A DNA stretch of 64,000 nt from Streptomyces sp. NBC_00539 (GTDB taxonomy: Bacteria; Actinomycetota; Actinomycetes; Streptomycetales; Streptomycetaceae). Position numbers and translations under genes: made by a program. This document shows, piece after piece, positions 27,022 to 35,910 of the stretch. The stretch is taken from contig NZ_CP107811.1 of assembly GCF_036346105.1 (NCBI RefSeq), positions 2,362,501-2,426,500 on the forward strand. Direction: 5' to 3'. Positions within the stretch are counted from its first letter, which is position 1, and each line of letters starts with the position of its first letter. The notes under the pieces were generated by a model, which did no database searches, had not been told where the DNA came from, and saw only the letters and a program-made list of their open reading frames with translations.

Positions 27022-27096
27022 ATGGCCAAGCGCGGCAACAAGAAGCGAGCACGCAAGAAGAAGAAGGCGAACCACGGCAAGCGTCCCAACGCCTGA
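27022..27096 (+). CDS. Ribosomal protein bL37, 24 residues
   Basis: A 24-codon gene, ATG 27022 to TGA 27096, with GAGGGAG about 7 nt upstream and a strong hairpin after it. The product is extremely basic: begins MAKRGNKKRARKKKK and ends ANHGKRPNA. This matches, by recall, the small actinobacterial 50S protein bL37 seen in mycobacterial ribosome structures (starting MAKRGRKKR, ending ANHGKRPNA). The start, length and C-terminal nine residues agree. It stands alone between a MarR gene and meaB and is too short for normal gene calling. Confidence 0.87.
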   Translation: MAKRGNKKRARKKKKANHGKRPNA

Positions 27097-27120
27097 CCGC
27101 GGAGCCCACCGGTGTGACAG

Positions 27121-27152
27121 CGCCGCGCCCCCGCAACGACGGGGGCGCGGCG
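27121..27152. terminator. Terminator after the bL37 gene
   Basis: 13-bp perfect stem CGCCGCGCCCCCG / CGGGGGCGCGGCG with a 6-nt loop. It is followed by TTGTCGTG on the plus strand and serves bL37 and probably the convergent meaB. Confidence 0.85.
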
Positions 27153-27172
27153 TTGTCGTGTGCCCGGCCCGT

Positions 27173-28135
27173 TCAGGCCTCCGTGAGCGTGTCCAGCAGC
27201 GCGTCGGAGGCGGCGTACGGGTCCAGCTCACCGGTGGCGACCTTGGCGGCCAGGGTTCCCAGGTGCGCGTCGCCGCGCAGGTCCGCCATGCGGGCCCGCA
27301 GGGCCGTCACCGCGATGGTCTCCACCTCCCGGGCGGCGCGGGCCGTCCGCCGCTCGGCCAGCACTCCCCGCTCGTCCATCCACGCCCGGTGCTTCTCCAG
27401 CGCCTCGACCAGTTCGTCGATGCCCTGGCCGCGGGCGGCGACCGTCTTGACGATCGGCGGCCGCCAGTCGCCCGGCCCGCGGGACTCCCCGAGGCCGAGC
27501 ATGTGGTTCAGCTCCCGGGCGGTGGCGTCGGCGCCGTCCCGGTCGGCCTTGTTGACCACGTACACGTCGCCGATCTCCAAGATGCCCGCCTTCGCGGCCT
27601 GGATCCCGTCGCCCATGCCCGGCGCCAGCAGCACCACCGAGGTGTCGGCCTGCGAGGCGATCTCCACCTCCGACTGCCCGACCCCGACCGTCTCGACGAG
27701 GATCACCTCGCAGCCGGCCGCGTCCAGCACCCGGATCGCCTGCGGCGCCGCCCAGGCGAGACCGCCCAGGTGCCCGCGCGTGGCCATGGAGCGGATGTAG
27801 ACCCCCGGGTCGGAGGCGTGGTCCGACATGCGCACCCGGTCGCCGAGCAGTGCGCCCCCGCTGAACGGCGAGGACGGGTCCACCGCGAGCACGCCGACGC
27901 GCTTGCCGGCCTTGCGGTACGCCGACACCAGGGCCGACGTGGACGTGGACTTGCCCACGCCCGGGGAGCCCGTCAGGCCCACCACGTACGCCCCGCCGGT
28001 CAGCGGGGCGAGGGCGGCCATCACCTCGCGCAACTGCGGGGACGCCCCCTCGACCAGGGAGATCAGCCGGGCCACGGCCCGCGGGCGGCCTTCTCGGGCC
28101 TGGGCCACCAGCGTGGGGACGTCCACCGTCGTCAT
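27173..28135 (-). CDS. meaB: MeaB-type GTPase, chaperone of B12-dependent mutases
   Basis: 320 residues from ATG 28133-28135; the open frame beyond that runs antisense to the thiolase gene. MeaB/ArgK GTPases guard acyl-CoA mutases by gating cofactor loading and release. Seen: P-loop GLTGSPGVGKSTSTSAL, LAVDPSSPFSGGALLGDR (base-specific Mg site), VETVGVGQSEVEIA (switch) and VVNKADRDGADAT (NKxD). The C-terminal arm (REVETIAVTALRARM) is the dimer part. It lies 11 bp downstream of the thiolase gene on the same strand, and icmA in this window is a likely client. Confidence 0.93.
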   Translation of the reverse strand: MTTVDVPTLVAQAREGRPRAVARLISLVEGASPQLREVMAALAPLTGGAYVVGLTGSPGVGKSTSTSALVSAYRKAGKRVGVLAVDPSSPFSGGALLGDRVRMSDHASDPGVYIRSMATRGHLGGLAWAAPQAIRVLDAAGCEVILVETVGVGQSEVEIASQADTSVVLLAPGMGDGIQAAKAGILEIGDVYVVNKADRDGADATARELNHMLGLGESRGPGDWRPPIVKTVAARGQGIDELVEALEKHRAWMDERGVLAERRTARAAREVETIAVTALRARMADLRGDAHLGTLAAKVATGELDPYAASDALLDTLTEA

Positions 28136-28146
28136 CCTCGCGGTAC

Positions 28147-29361
28147 CTACGCCTTCGCGCCGTTGCCGGGCACGCGGACGATCAGGGCGTCGCCCTGACC
28201 GCCGCCGCCACACAGGGCGGCCGCGCCGACCCCGCCGCCGCGCCGGGCCAGCTCCAGGGCCAGGTGCAGCACCACGCGGGCGCCGGACATGCCGATCGGG
28301 TGTCCCAGGGCGATGGCGCCGCCGTTGACGTTCACCTTTTCCGGCGTCACGCCGAGGTCCTTCATTGACTGCACGGCGACCGCCGCGAACGCCTCGTTGA
28401 TCTCGATCAGGTCGAGGTCGGCGACCTCCAGGCCCTCCTTCTTGAGGGCGTGCAGGATGGCGTTGGAGGGCTGCGATTGGAGCGAGTTGTCCGGTCCGGC
28501 CACATTGCCGTGCGCGCCGATCTCGGCGATCCACTCCAGGCCCAGCTCTTCGGCCTTGGCCTTGCTCATCACGACCACGGCGGCGGCGCCGTCGCTGATC
28601 TGCGAGGAGGTGCCGGCGGTGATCGTGCCGTCCTTCGCGAACGCGGGGCGCAGCTTGCCGAGGGATTCGGCGGTGGTCTCGGGGCGGATCCCCTCGTCGT
28701 GCGCGAAGATCACCGGGTCGCCCTTGCGCTGCGGGATCTCGACGGGAGTGATCTCCGCCTCGAAGACGCCGTTCTTCTGGGCGGCCGCGGCCCGCTGGTG
28801 GGAGGCGGCGGCGAACTCGTCCTGCGGGGCGCGCTCGATGCCCAGGCGCGTGTTGTGCTTCTCGGTGGACTCGCCCATCGCGATGTTCTCGAACGCGTCG
28901 GTGAGGCCGTCGTAGGCCATCGCGTCGAGCATCTCGATGGCGCCGTACTTGAATCCCTCGCGGGACTTCGGCAGCAGGTGCGGGGCGTTGGTCATCGACT
29001 CCTGGCCGCCGGCGACCACGACGTCGAACTCGCCGGCGCGGATCAGCTGGTCGGCGAGGGCGATGGCGTCCAGGCCCGAGAGGCACACCTTGTTGATGGT
29101 GAGCGCGGGCACGTTCATGGGGATGCCGGCCTTGACCGCGGCCTGGCGGGCGGGGATCTGGCCCGCACCGGCCTGGAGCACCTGCCCCATGATCACGTAC
29201 TGGACCTGGTCGCCGGAGATCCCGGCCCGTTCCAGCGCGGACTTGATGGCGAAGCCGCCGAGGTCCGCGCCCGAGAAGGACTTCAGCGAGCCGAGCAGTC
29301 GCCCCATGGGCGTGCGGGCCCCGGCGACGATCACGGAAGTGGTGTTGTTCGTTCCGGACAT
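28147..29361 (-). CDS. Acetyl-CoA C-acetyltransferase (thiolase)
   Basis: 404 residues from ATG 29359-29361; the upstream extension to 29508 is not translated. Thiolase family: condenses two acetyl-CoA to acetoacetyl-CoA or cleaves 3-ketoacyl-CoA. Active-site Cys in [14 protein letters not shown], the second set in [17 protein letters not shown] (His), and [11 protein letters not shown] (Cys) are all intact. The [23 protein letters not shown] segment is typical of biosynthetic (PhaA/AtoB-like) thiolases. It forms a unit with meaB and is divergent from methylmalonyl-CoA epimerase. Confidence 0.94.
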   Translation of the reverse strand: MSGTNNTTSVIVAGARTPMGRLLGSLKSFSGADLGGFAIKSALERAGISGDQVQYVIMGQVLQAGAGQIPARQAAVKAGIPMNVPALTINKVCLSGLDAIALADQLIRAGEFDVVVAGGQESMTNAPHLLPKSREGFKYGAIEMLDAMAYDGLTDAFENIAMGESTEKHNTRLGIERAPQDEFAAASHQRAAAAQKNGVFEAEITPVEIPQRKGDPVIFAHDEGIRPETTAESLGKLRPAFAKDGTITAGTSSQISDGAAAVVVMSKAKAEELGLEWIAEIGAHGNVAGPDNSLQSQPSNAILHALKKEGLEVADLDLIEINEAFAAVAVQSMKDLGVTPEKVNVNGGAIALGHPIGMSGARVVLHLALELARRGGGVGAAALCGGGGQGDALIVRVPGNGAKA

Positions 29362-29498
29362 GAGGCACAGCCCCTTGGATGAGAGGAGTGAACGAGGGTT
29401 TACCCGAATGTACTGAGCGGTACCCGCCCAGTCACCGGGCTGTCGGTGTGATCGCTGGCACGTTGCGTGACCACCCTCCTCAGCTGTGCACTGTTCCC

Positions 29499-29927
29499 AT
29501 GCTGACAAGAATCGACCACATCGGGATCGCCTGCTTCGACCTCGACAAGACCGTCGAGTTCTACCGTGCCACGTACGGCTTCGAGGTGTTCCACACCGAG
29601 GTCAACGAGGAGCAGGGTGTGCGCGAGGCCATGCTCAAGATCAACGAGACCTCCGACGGCGGGGCCTCGTACCTCCAGCTCCTGGAACCCACCCGCGAGG
29701 ATTCGGCGGTCGGCAAGTGGCTGGCCAAGAACGGCGAGGGCGTCCACCACATCGCCTTCGGCACCGCCGACGTCGACGGCGACGCCGAAGCCATCCGCGG
29801 CAAGGGTGTCCGCGTCCTCTACGACGAGCCCCGGACCGGCTCGATGGGCTCCCGGATCACCTTCCTGCACCCCAAGGACTGCCACGGCGTACTCACCGAA
29901 CTGGTCACCTCGAACCCTGACCACTGA
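29499..29927 (+). CDS. mce: Methylmalonyl-CoA epimerase
   Basis: 142 residues from ATG 29499. It interconverts (2R)- and (2S)-methylmalonyl-CoA, linking propionyl-CoA carboxylation to the mutase. Glyoxalase-fold protein with metal ligands in [15 protein letters not shown] (His), [14 protein letters not shown] (His) and CHGVLTELV (Glu). The 40 open codons upstream are not part of it. No ribosome site is evident, so a short or absent leader is likely. Followed by a hairpin at 29938-29972. Confidence 0.93.
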   Translation: MLTRIDHIGIACFDLDKTVEFYRATYGFEVFHTEVNEEQGVREAMLKINETSDGGASYLQLLEPTREDSAVGKWLAKNGEGVHHIAFGTADVDGDAEAIRGKGVRVLYDEPRTGSMGSRITFLHPKDCHGVLTELVTSNPDH

Positions 29928-29937
29928 TGGCCCGATT

Positions 29938-29972
29938 CCCCGGCCGGTAGAGTGGCCATGGCTCGGCCGGGG
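29938..29972 (+). terminator. Hairpin between mce and scy, overlapping a possible scy promoter
   Basis: 9-bp stem CCCCGGCCG / CGGCCGGGG just after the mce stop. Its loop contains TAGAGT (29948-29953), a plausible -10 for scy, so terminator and promoter may overlap. Confidence 0.55.
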
Positions 29973-30108
29973 TTCGGTGCGGAGACGGGGTCGGGGCCTG
30001 TGACCCCTGCCCCGGTATCTGACACCATTCCCCGGGGGCGTCGTTCAGCGGGCGAGCGATGCTCAATTGGGAGTGAGCTTGCGACCAGGGGACGGATGGG
30101 ACCGCGCT

Positions 30109-33100
30109 GTGCGGGGCTACGAAAGCCAGGAGAGCCAACAGGGCGAGGCCGACCATCTCTCGCGCTTCGAGGCCGAGATGGAGCGGCTGAAGAAGGAACG
30201 CGGGAAGGCCGTCCAGCACGCCGAAGACCTGGGATACCAGGTCGAGGTGCTGCGTGCCAAGCTCCATGAGGTACGCCGCAATCTCGCGTCCCGCCCCGCC
30301 TACGACGGTGCGGACATGGGCTACCAGGCGGAGCAGCTGCTCCGCAATGCCCAGATCCAGGCCGACCAGATGCGCTCCGACGCCGAGCGCGAACTGCGCG
30401 ACGCCCGGGCGCAGACCCAGCGCATCCTGCAGGAACACGCCGAACACCAGGCGCGTCTGCAGGCCGAGCTGCACGCCGAGGCCGTCAACCGGCGCCAGCG
30501 GCTGGACCAGGAACTCAACGAGCGCCGCCAGACGGTCGAGGCGCACGTCAACGAGAACGTCGCCTGGGCCGAACAGCTGCGCGCGCGCACCGAGTCCCAG
30601 GCCCGCCGGCTCATGGACGAGTCCCGCGCCGAGGCCGAGCAGACCCTGAACGCCGCGCGCGCCGAAGCCGCCCGGCACGCCGCCGAGGCCACCCGCCGGC
30701 TCGCCTCCGAGGCCGAGGCCACCCGCGCCGAGGCCGAGGCGACGCTGCTGCGCGCCCGCAAGGAGGCCGAGCGCCTGCTGGCCGCCGCGTCCGCGCAGGC
30801 GCAGGAGGCCACCGAGCACGCGGAGCGGCTGCGCACGAGCACCTCCGCCGAGGCCGAGCAGACCCGGCAGCAGACCCTCGACCTGGGCCGGGTCGCCGAA
30901 TCCCGGGTCCAGGAGGCCGAGAGCGCGCTGCGCACCGCGCGCGCCGAGGCCGAGAAGGTCCTCGCGGAGGCCAAGGAGAGCGCGGCCCGCCAGCTCGCCT
31001 CGGCGGAGTCGGTCAACGAGCAGCGCACCCGCACCGCCAAGGAGCAGGTCGCCCGGCTGGTCGGCGAGGCGTCCAAGGAGGCCGAGGTCCTCAAGGCCGA
31101 GGCCGAGCAGGCGCTGGCCGACGCCCGCGCGGAGGCGGAACGGCTGCGCACCGAGGCCGGCGCACAGGCCCGTACGGCCGCCGCCGAGGAGATGGCGGCG
31201 CAGCTGGCGAAGGCCGCCCGCACCGCCGAGGACGTACTGAACAAGGCGTCGCAGGACGCCCAGGCCACGACCCGTGCCGCGTCCGAGGAGGCGGAGCGGA
31301 TCCGCCGCGAGGCCGAGGCGGAGGCCGAGCGGCTGCGCGCCCAGGCCGCGGCCACGGCCGACGAGCTCAAGGGCGCCGCGAAGGACGACACCGAGGAGTA
31401 CCGGGCCCGTACGGTCGAGCTCCAGGAGGAGGCCCGGCGGCTGCGCGGCGAGGCCGAGCAGCTGCGCGCGGAGGCCGTCGCCGAGGGCGAGCGGATCCGC
31501 GGCGAGGCGCGCCGCGAGGCGGTCCAGCAGATCGAGGAGGCGGCCCGCACCGCGGAGGGGCTGCTCGGCAAGGCCAAGGCCGACGCCGACGAACTGCGCG
31601 GCGGCGCCGCCACCGAGAGCGAGCGGGTCCGCGCGGAGGCCGTGGAACGGGCCACCACGCTGCGCAAGCAGGCCGAGGAGACCCTGGAGCGGACCCGCGC
31701 GGAGGCCGAGCGGCTGCGCACCGAGGCCGAGGAGCAGGCCGAGGCCGTACGCGCCGAGGCGGAGGCCGCGGCCGCGGCCCGGCGCGAGGAGGCCGAACAG
31801 GCCGTCGCCGCCAAGCGCGCGGAGGCCGACGAGGAACTGGTCCGGCTGCACTCGGAGGCGGAGAACCGGCTGTCCACGGCCGAGGTGACGCTGCGCGACG
31901 CCCGCACGGCGGCGGAGGGCATCCGCCGGGAGACCGCGGAGGAGACCGACCGGCTGCGCGCCGAGTCGGCGGAGCGGATCCGTACGCTGCAGGCGCAGTC
32001 GCAGGCGGAGGCCGAACAGCTGCGCACGGAGGCGGCGCAGGACGCCGGCCGGGTCCGGGCGGAGGCCGAGCAGGTCGCGGTGCGGCTGCGCGGCGAGGCC
32101 GAGGCCGAGGCGGAGCGGGTGCGTTCCGAGGCGCAGGAGACCGCGGACCGGCTGCGCGCGGAGGCGAAGGCCGCCGCCGAGCGGGTCTCCGCGGAGGCCG
32201 CGGAGGCGCTGTCCGCCGCCGCGGAGGAAGCCGCCCGGCGCCGCAGGGAGGCCGAGGAGACCCTCGCGTCGGCCCGTACCGACGCCGACAACGAGCGGGC
32301 CCAGGCCCGTGAGCAGAGCGAGGAGTTGCTGGCGCAGGCCCGCAAGCGCTCGGAGGAGGCGCAGGCCGAGGCGGCCCGGCTCACCGAGGAGGCGGAGCGG
32401 CGCGCGTCGGAGCTGGTGGCGGCCGCGGAGGTCACCGCCCAGCAGGTCCGCGACGCCGTGGCCGGGCTGCACGAGCAGGCCGAGGAGGAGATCGCCGGGC
32501 TGCGCAGCGCGGCCGAGCACGCGGCGGAGCGCACCCGGACGGAGTCGGAGGCCGAGGCCGGCCGGGTCCGTGCCGACGCCCACGCGGAGCGGGAGCGGGC
32601 CGCCGAGGACGCCGCCCGCATCCGCAGCGAAGCCCGGCAGGAGACGGACGCGGCGAAGGCGCTGGCCGAGCGCACGGTCGGCGAGGCGATCGCCGAGGCC
32701 GAGCAGTTGCGCGCCGACACCGCCGAGTACGCACAGCGGGTGCGTACGGAGGCGACGGACGCACTGGCCGCCGCCGAACGCGACGCGGCCCGGACCCGGG
32801 CGGACGCCCGGGACGACGCGAACCGGATCCGCGGCGAGGCGGCGGAGTCCCTGGAGTCCTCGCGCGCCGAGGGCGCCCGCATCGTCGCGGAGGCGACGCA
32901 GGAGGCCGAGCGGCTCACCGAGGAGACCCTCGCGGCCAACTCGGCGGCGGTCGCGGAGGCCACCGCGGAGGCGGAGCGGCTGCGCGCCGACGCCGAGGCG
33001 GCGGCGGAGGCGACCCGCGCCGAGGCGGCGGGCACGCTGGACGAGGCACGGGTGGAGGCCGGCCGGCTGCGCACCGAGGCCGCGGAGCAGGCGGACCGGC

Positions 33101-34644
33101 TGGTCACGGAGGCGATCTCCGAGGCGGAACGGCTCACCGAGGAGACGCGCACGGCGAGCGAGGCCGCGCTGGCCGCGGCGACGGCGAAGTCCGAGCGGCT
33201 CACCGCGCAGGCCGCCGACACCCTGGCCGCGGCCGAACGGGACGCGGCGCGCGTCCTGGTCGACGCCCGCACCGAGGGCGACCGGCTCGTCGAGGAGACC
33301 CGAGCGGCCAACGAGGCCACGGTCGGCGAGGCCGCGGCGGAAGCCGAGCGGCTGCGCACGGAGGCGGCGCGGGCGCTGGAGGAGGCGCGCGCGGAGGGCG
33401 GCCGGGTCATCGGCGAGGCCACCGCGGAGGCCGAGCGGGTCACGGCCGCGGCGGCGGAGACGCTGGCGAGCGCCGAGCGGGAGTCCGAGCGGATGCTGGA
33501 CGAGGCCCGCGAGGAGGCGGGCCGGCGCCGCACCGAGGCGGCGGAGCAGGTGGACCGGCTCATCACCGAGGCCGCGGCGGAAGCCGACAAGCTCACCGAG
33601 CAGACCCGCAAGGACAACGAGCGCACCGTCGGCGAGGCCCAGACCGAGGCGGAGCGGCTGCGCGCCGAGGCCACCGAGGCACTGTCCTCGGCGCAGGAGC
33701 ACGCGGCCCGCACCCGCTCGGAGGCCGAGCGCGTCAAGGCGCGGGCGGCGGCTGAAGCGGAGCGCATGCGCACCGAGGCACGGGCGGAGTCCGAGCGGCT
33801 GCTCGACGAGGCCCGCGAGGAGGCGGGCCGGCGCCGCACCGAGGCCGCGGAGCAGGTGGACCGGCTCATCACCGAGGCCGCGGCGGAAGCCGACAAGCTC
33901 ACCGCCGACGCGCGGCAGCAGGCCCTGGCGGCCACCACGGCCGCCGAGGAACAGGCCGACGCGATGGTCGACGCGGCCCGCAAGGAGGCGGCGCGGATCA
34001 CCTCGGAGGCGACCGTCGAGGGCAACTCCACGGTGGAGAAGGCCCGGACGGACGCGGACGAGCTGCTCGTCGGGGCGCGCAGCGACGCCGCCGCCATAAG
34101 GGAGCGGGCGGAGGAGCTGCGCGCCCGCGTGGAGTCCGAGGTGGAGGAGCTCCACGAGCGGGCCCGCCGGGAGTCGGCCGAGCAGATGAAGTCGGCCGGG
34201 GAGCGCGTGGACAAGCTGGTGCGCGCGGCGACGGAGCAGAGCGTCGAGGCCGAGGCGAAGGCCAAGGCGATGCTGTCCGACGCGAGCAGTGAGGCGAGCA
34301 AGGTCCGTATCGCCGCGGTCCGCAAGGCGGAGGCGCTGCTCAAGGAGGCCGAGCAGAAGAAGGCCGACCTGGCGCGTCAGGCGGAGCAGGCGCTCGCGGA
34401 GGCGAAGGCCGAGGCGGAGCAGCTGGTCGATGAGGGCCGCCGTGAGCTGGAAGTACTCGTGCGCAGGCGGGAGGACATTCAGGCGGAGATCTCCCGTGTC
34501 CAGGACGTTCTTGAGGCGTTGGAATCATTCGAGGCGCCTTCGGGCGGCGGAAAGCCGGCGATCGGTGGCCAGGGCGCGGGGGGCGTGAAGGCCGGAGCGG
34601 CGGCGGGTTCCACTCGTTCGGGTGGTAAGTCGTCGGAGGGCTAG
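30109..34644 (+). CDS. scy: Scy-like giant coiled-coil polarity protein
   Basis: About 1,511 residues from GTG 30109 (VRGYESQE); TTG 30067 or GTG 30073 would add up to 14. Scy is the scaffold of the Streptomyces tip-organising centre, working with DivIVA and FilP in polar growth. After a short head, almost the whole protein is an Ala/Glu/Arg coiled coil (AEAERLRAEA-style units), ending in EVLVRRREDIQAEISRVQDVLEALESFEAP and a Gly-rich tail. S. coelicolor Scy is, from memory, 1,326 residues, so this one is longer. A near-identical 118-bp block repeated 306 bp apart points to internal expansion. filP follows. Confidence 0.92.
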   Translation: MRGYESQESQQGEADHLSRFEAEMERLKKERGKAVQHAEDLGYQVEVLRAKLHEVRRNLASRPAYDGADMGYQAEQLLRNAQIQADQMRSDAERELRDARAQTQRILQEHAEHQARLQAELHAEAVNRRQRLDQELNERRQTVEAHVNENVAWAEQLRARTESQARRLMDESRAEAEQTLNAARAEAARHAAEATRRLASEAEATRAEAEATLLRARKEAERLLAAASAQAQEATEHAERLRTSTSAEAEQTRQQTLDLGRVAESRVQEAESALRTARAEAEKVLAEAKESAARQLASAESVNEQRTRTAKEQVARLVGEASKEAEVLKAEAEQALADARAEAERLRTEAGAQARTAAAEEMAAQLAKAARTAEDVLNKASQDAQATTRAASEEAERIRREAEAEAERLRAQAAATADELKGAAKDDTEEYRARTVELQEEARRLRGEAEQLRAEAVAEGERIRGEARREAVQQIEEAARTAEGLLGKAKADADELRGGAATESERVRAEAVERATTLRKQAEETLERTRAEAERLRTEAEEQAEAVRAEAEAAAAARREEAEQAVAAKRAEADEELVRLHSEAENRLSTAEVTLRDARTAAEGIRRETAEETDRLRAESAERIRTLQAQSQAEAEQLRTEAAQDAGRVRAEAEQVAVRLRGEAEAEAERVRSEAQETADRLRAEAKAAAERVSAEAAEALSAAAEEAARRRREAEETLASARTDADNERAQAREQSEELLAQARKRSEEAQAEAARLTEEAERRASELVAAAEVTAQQVRDAVAGLHEQAEEEIAGLRSAAEHAAERTRTESEAEAGRVRADAHAERERAAEDAARIRSEARQETDAAKALAERTVGEAIAEAEQLRADTAEYAQRVRTEATDALAAAERDAARTRADARDDANRIRGEAAESLESSRAEGARIVAEATQEAERLTEETLAANSAAVAEATAEAERLRADAEAAAEATRAEAAGTLDEARVEAGRLRTEAAEQADRLVTEAISEAERLTEETRTASEAALAAATAKSERLTAQAADTLAAAERDAARVLVDARTEGDRLVEETRAANEATVGEAAAEAERLRTEAARALEEARAEGGRVIGEATAEAERVTAAAAETLASAERESERMLDEAREEAGRRRTEAAEQVDRLITEAAAEADKLTEQTRKDNERTVGEAQTEAERLRAEATEALSSAQEHAARTRSEAERVKARAAAEAERMRTEARAESERLLDEAREEAGRRRTEAAEQVDRLITEAAAEADKLTADARQQALAATTAAEEQADAMVDAARKEAARITSEATVEGNSTVEKARTDADELLVGARSDAAAIRERAEELRARVESEVEELHERARRESAEQMKSAGERVDKLVRAATEQSVEAEAKAKAMLSDASSEASKVRIAAVRKAEALLKEAEQKKADLARQAEQALAEAKAEAEQLVDEGRRELEVLVRRREDIQAEISRVQDVLEALESFEAPSGGGKPAIGGQGAGGVKAGAAAGSTRSGGKSSEG
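33481..33598 (+). repeat. Internal direct repeat in scy, copy 1
   Basis: 118 bp nearly identical to 33787-33904 (about three mismatches). It encodes an SER-LDEAREEAGRRRTEAAEQ stretch running on to VDRLITEAAAEADKLT. The copies are 306 bp apart, i.e. 102 codons. Confidence 0.92.
33787..33904 (+). repeat. Internal direct repeat in scy, copy 2
   Basis: Second copy of the block at 33481-33598. The last 100 bp (33805-33904) differ from copy 1 at about one position. After it the sequences diverge (EQTRKDN in copy 1, ADARQQA in copy 2). Confidence 0.92.
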
Positions 34645-34781
34645 TCAGTGTGAGGGAATGTGTGTACCTGATGAAGGTTCATCCGAACGAGTGACAAGCA
34701 TTCTGTCGTCTTGCCACTCAAAAGGGGTGTCATTGTCCAGATCAAACGTGGATTGACTCGATGACACGCCGCTCGGGCGCC

Positions 34782-34787
34782 TAGGAT
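34782..34787 (+). promoter_or_regulatory. -10 element of filP
   Basis: TAGGAT about 50 bp before the filP ATG implies a leader of roughly 45 nt with ribosome site AGGAA. TTGACT at 34753-34758 is too far upstream (23-bp spacer) to be the paired -35. This suggests filP can be transcribed apart from scy. Confidence 0.45.
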
Positions 34788-34838
34788 TCCCCCAACACCT
34801 CACGTAGCACCTCATCGGTCTCATTCGACAGGAACCCC

Positions 34839-35777
34839 ATGAGCGACACTTCCTCCCCCTTCGGCTTCGAGCTCGTGCGGCGTGGTTACGACCGCGGTCA
34901 GGTGGACGACCGCATCACCAAGCTGGTCTCCGACCGCGACAGCGCACTTGGACGTATCAACTCTCTGGAAAAGCGGATCGAGGAGCTGCACCTCGAAACG
35001 CAGAACGCCCAGGCCCAGGTGAGCGACGCCGAGCCGTCGTACGCCGGTCTCGGCGCCCGGGTCGAGAAGATCCTGCGCCTGGCCGAGGAGGAGGCGAAGG
35101 ACCTGCGCGAGGAGGCCCGTCGCGCGGCCGAGCAGCACCGTGAGCTGGCGGAGTCGGCCGCCCAGCAGGTGCGCAACGACGCCGAGTCGTTCGCCGCCGA
35201 CCGCAAGACGAAGGCGGAGGACGAGGGCGTCCGCATCGTCGAGAAGGCCAAGGGCGACGCGTCGACCCTGCGCGCCGAGGCCCAGAAGGACGCGGCCTCC
35301 AAGCGCGAGGAGGCCGACGCGCTCTTCGAGGAGACCCGCGCGAAGGCCGCCCAGGCCGCCGCCGACTTCGAGACCAACCTCGCCAAGCGCCGCGAGCAGT
35401 CCGAGCGCGACCTGGCCTCCCGTCAGGCCAAGGCCGAGAAGCGGCTCGCGGAGATCGAGCACCGCGCGGAGCAGCTGCGCCTGGAGGCCGAGAAGCTCCG
35501 TACGGACGCCGAGCGCCGCGCCCGCCAGACCGTGGAGACCGCGCAGCGCCAGGCCGAGGACATCGTGGCCGACGCCAACGCCAAGGCCGACCGGATCCGC
35601 AGCGAGTCCGAGCGCGAGCTGGCGGCGCTCACCAACCGCCGCGACTCCATCAACGCCCAGCTGACCAACGTCCGCGAGATGCTGGCGACGCTGACCGGTG
35701 CGGCCGTGGCCGCCGCCGGCTCCCCGATCGACGACGAGCCCGTCACCCGCGGCGTCCCGGCGCAGCAGACCCGCTGA
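34839..35777 (+). CDS. filP: FilP, intermediate-filament-like coiled-coil protein
   Basis: 312 residues, matching the known FilP length of about 310. FilP polymerises into a cytoskeletal network that stiffens Streptomyces hyphae, interacts with DivIVA and sits behind the tip. The N-terminus (SSPFGFELVRRGYDRGQVDDRI) has the DivIVA-like FxxVRRGYDxxQVD motif. A short coil, a break (PSYAGLGARVEKILRLAEEEA) and a long Ala/Glu/Arg coil with hendecad-like periodicity follow. The tail is short and Pro-containing. It shares the coil style of Scy directly upstream. ATG 34839 has AGGAA upstream. Confidence 0.94.
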   Translation: MSDTSSPFGFELVRRGYDRGQVDDRITKLVSDRDSALGRINSLEKRIEELHLETQNAQAQVSDAEPSYAGLGARVEKILRLAEEEAKDLREEARRAAEQHRELAESAAQQVRNDAESFAADRKTKAEDEGVRIVEKAKGDASTLRAEAQKDAASKREEADALFEETRAKAAQAAADFETNLAKRREQSERDLASRQAKAEKRLAEIEHRAEQLRLEAEKLRTDAERRARQTVETAQRQAEDIVADANAKADRIRSESERELAALTNRRDSINAQLTNVREMLATLTGAAVAAAGSPIDDEPVTRGVPAQQTR

Positions 35778-35850
35778 CCCCGTCACGGCGTCCGGCGCGT
35801 ACACCCCCGATACTCGCCGGTAGGACCGCGGCCCGCAGCGCGTGCACAAC

Positions 35851-35890
35851 GAGGGCCCTGTGTCACCTTTTGAGGTGGCGTAGGGCCCTC
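35851..35890. terminator. Nested hairpin between filP and the first ABC gene
   Basis: Outer 9-bp arms GAGGGCCCT / AGGGCCCTC enclose an inner CACCT-TTTG-AGGTG stem-loop. It ends just before the -10 box of the ABC operon and probably terminates filP. Confidence 0.7.
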
Positions 35891-35898
35891 GGGCGTTC

Positions 35899-35904
35899 TA
35901 GCGT
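35899..35904 (+). promoter_or_regulatory. -10 element of the first ABC operon
   Basis: TAGCGT ends 6 nt before ATG 35911, and no ribosome site is present. The transcript is probably leaderless. Confidence 0.5.
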
Positions 35905-35910
35905 GGCCGC

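Noticed and set aside
29952-30269. 105-codon frame before and across the scy start
   Set aside because: It starts inside a hairpin and overlaps scy in another frame with Arg/Gly-rich translation; it more likely reflects the scy promoter and leader.
29905-34343. Two very long open frames (over 1,300 codons each) antisense to scy
   Set aside because: They arise because scy is built of GAG/GCC/CGC-rich codons whose complements lack stops. Their products are Leu/Gly/Arg or Ser/Ala low-complexity with no start signals, while the sense frame has a coherent coiled coil.
30109-34644. scy called as a 'cellulose-binding protein'
   Set aside because: That label is often attached to Scy homologues, but no carbohydrate-binding domain or signal peptide is present; the sequence is cytoplasmic coiled coil.
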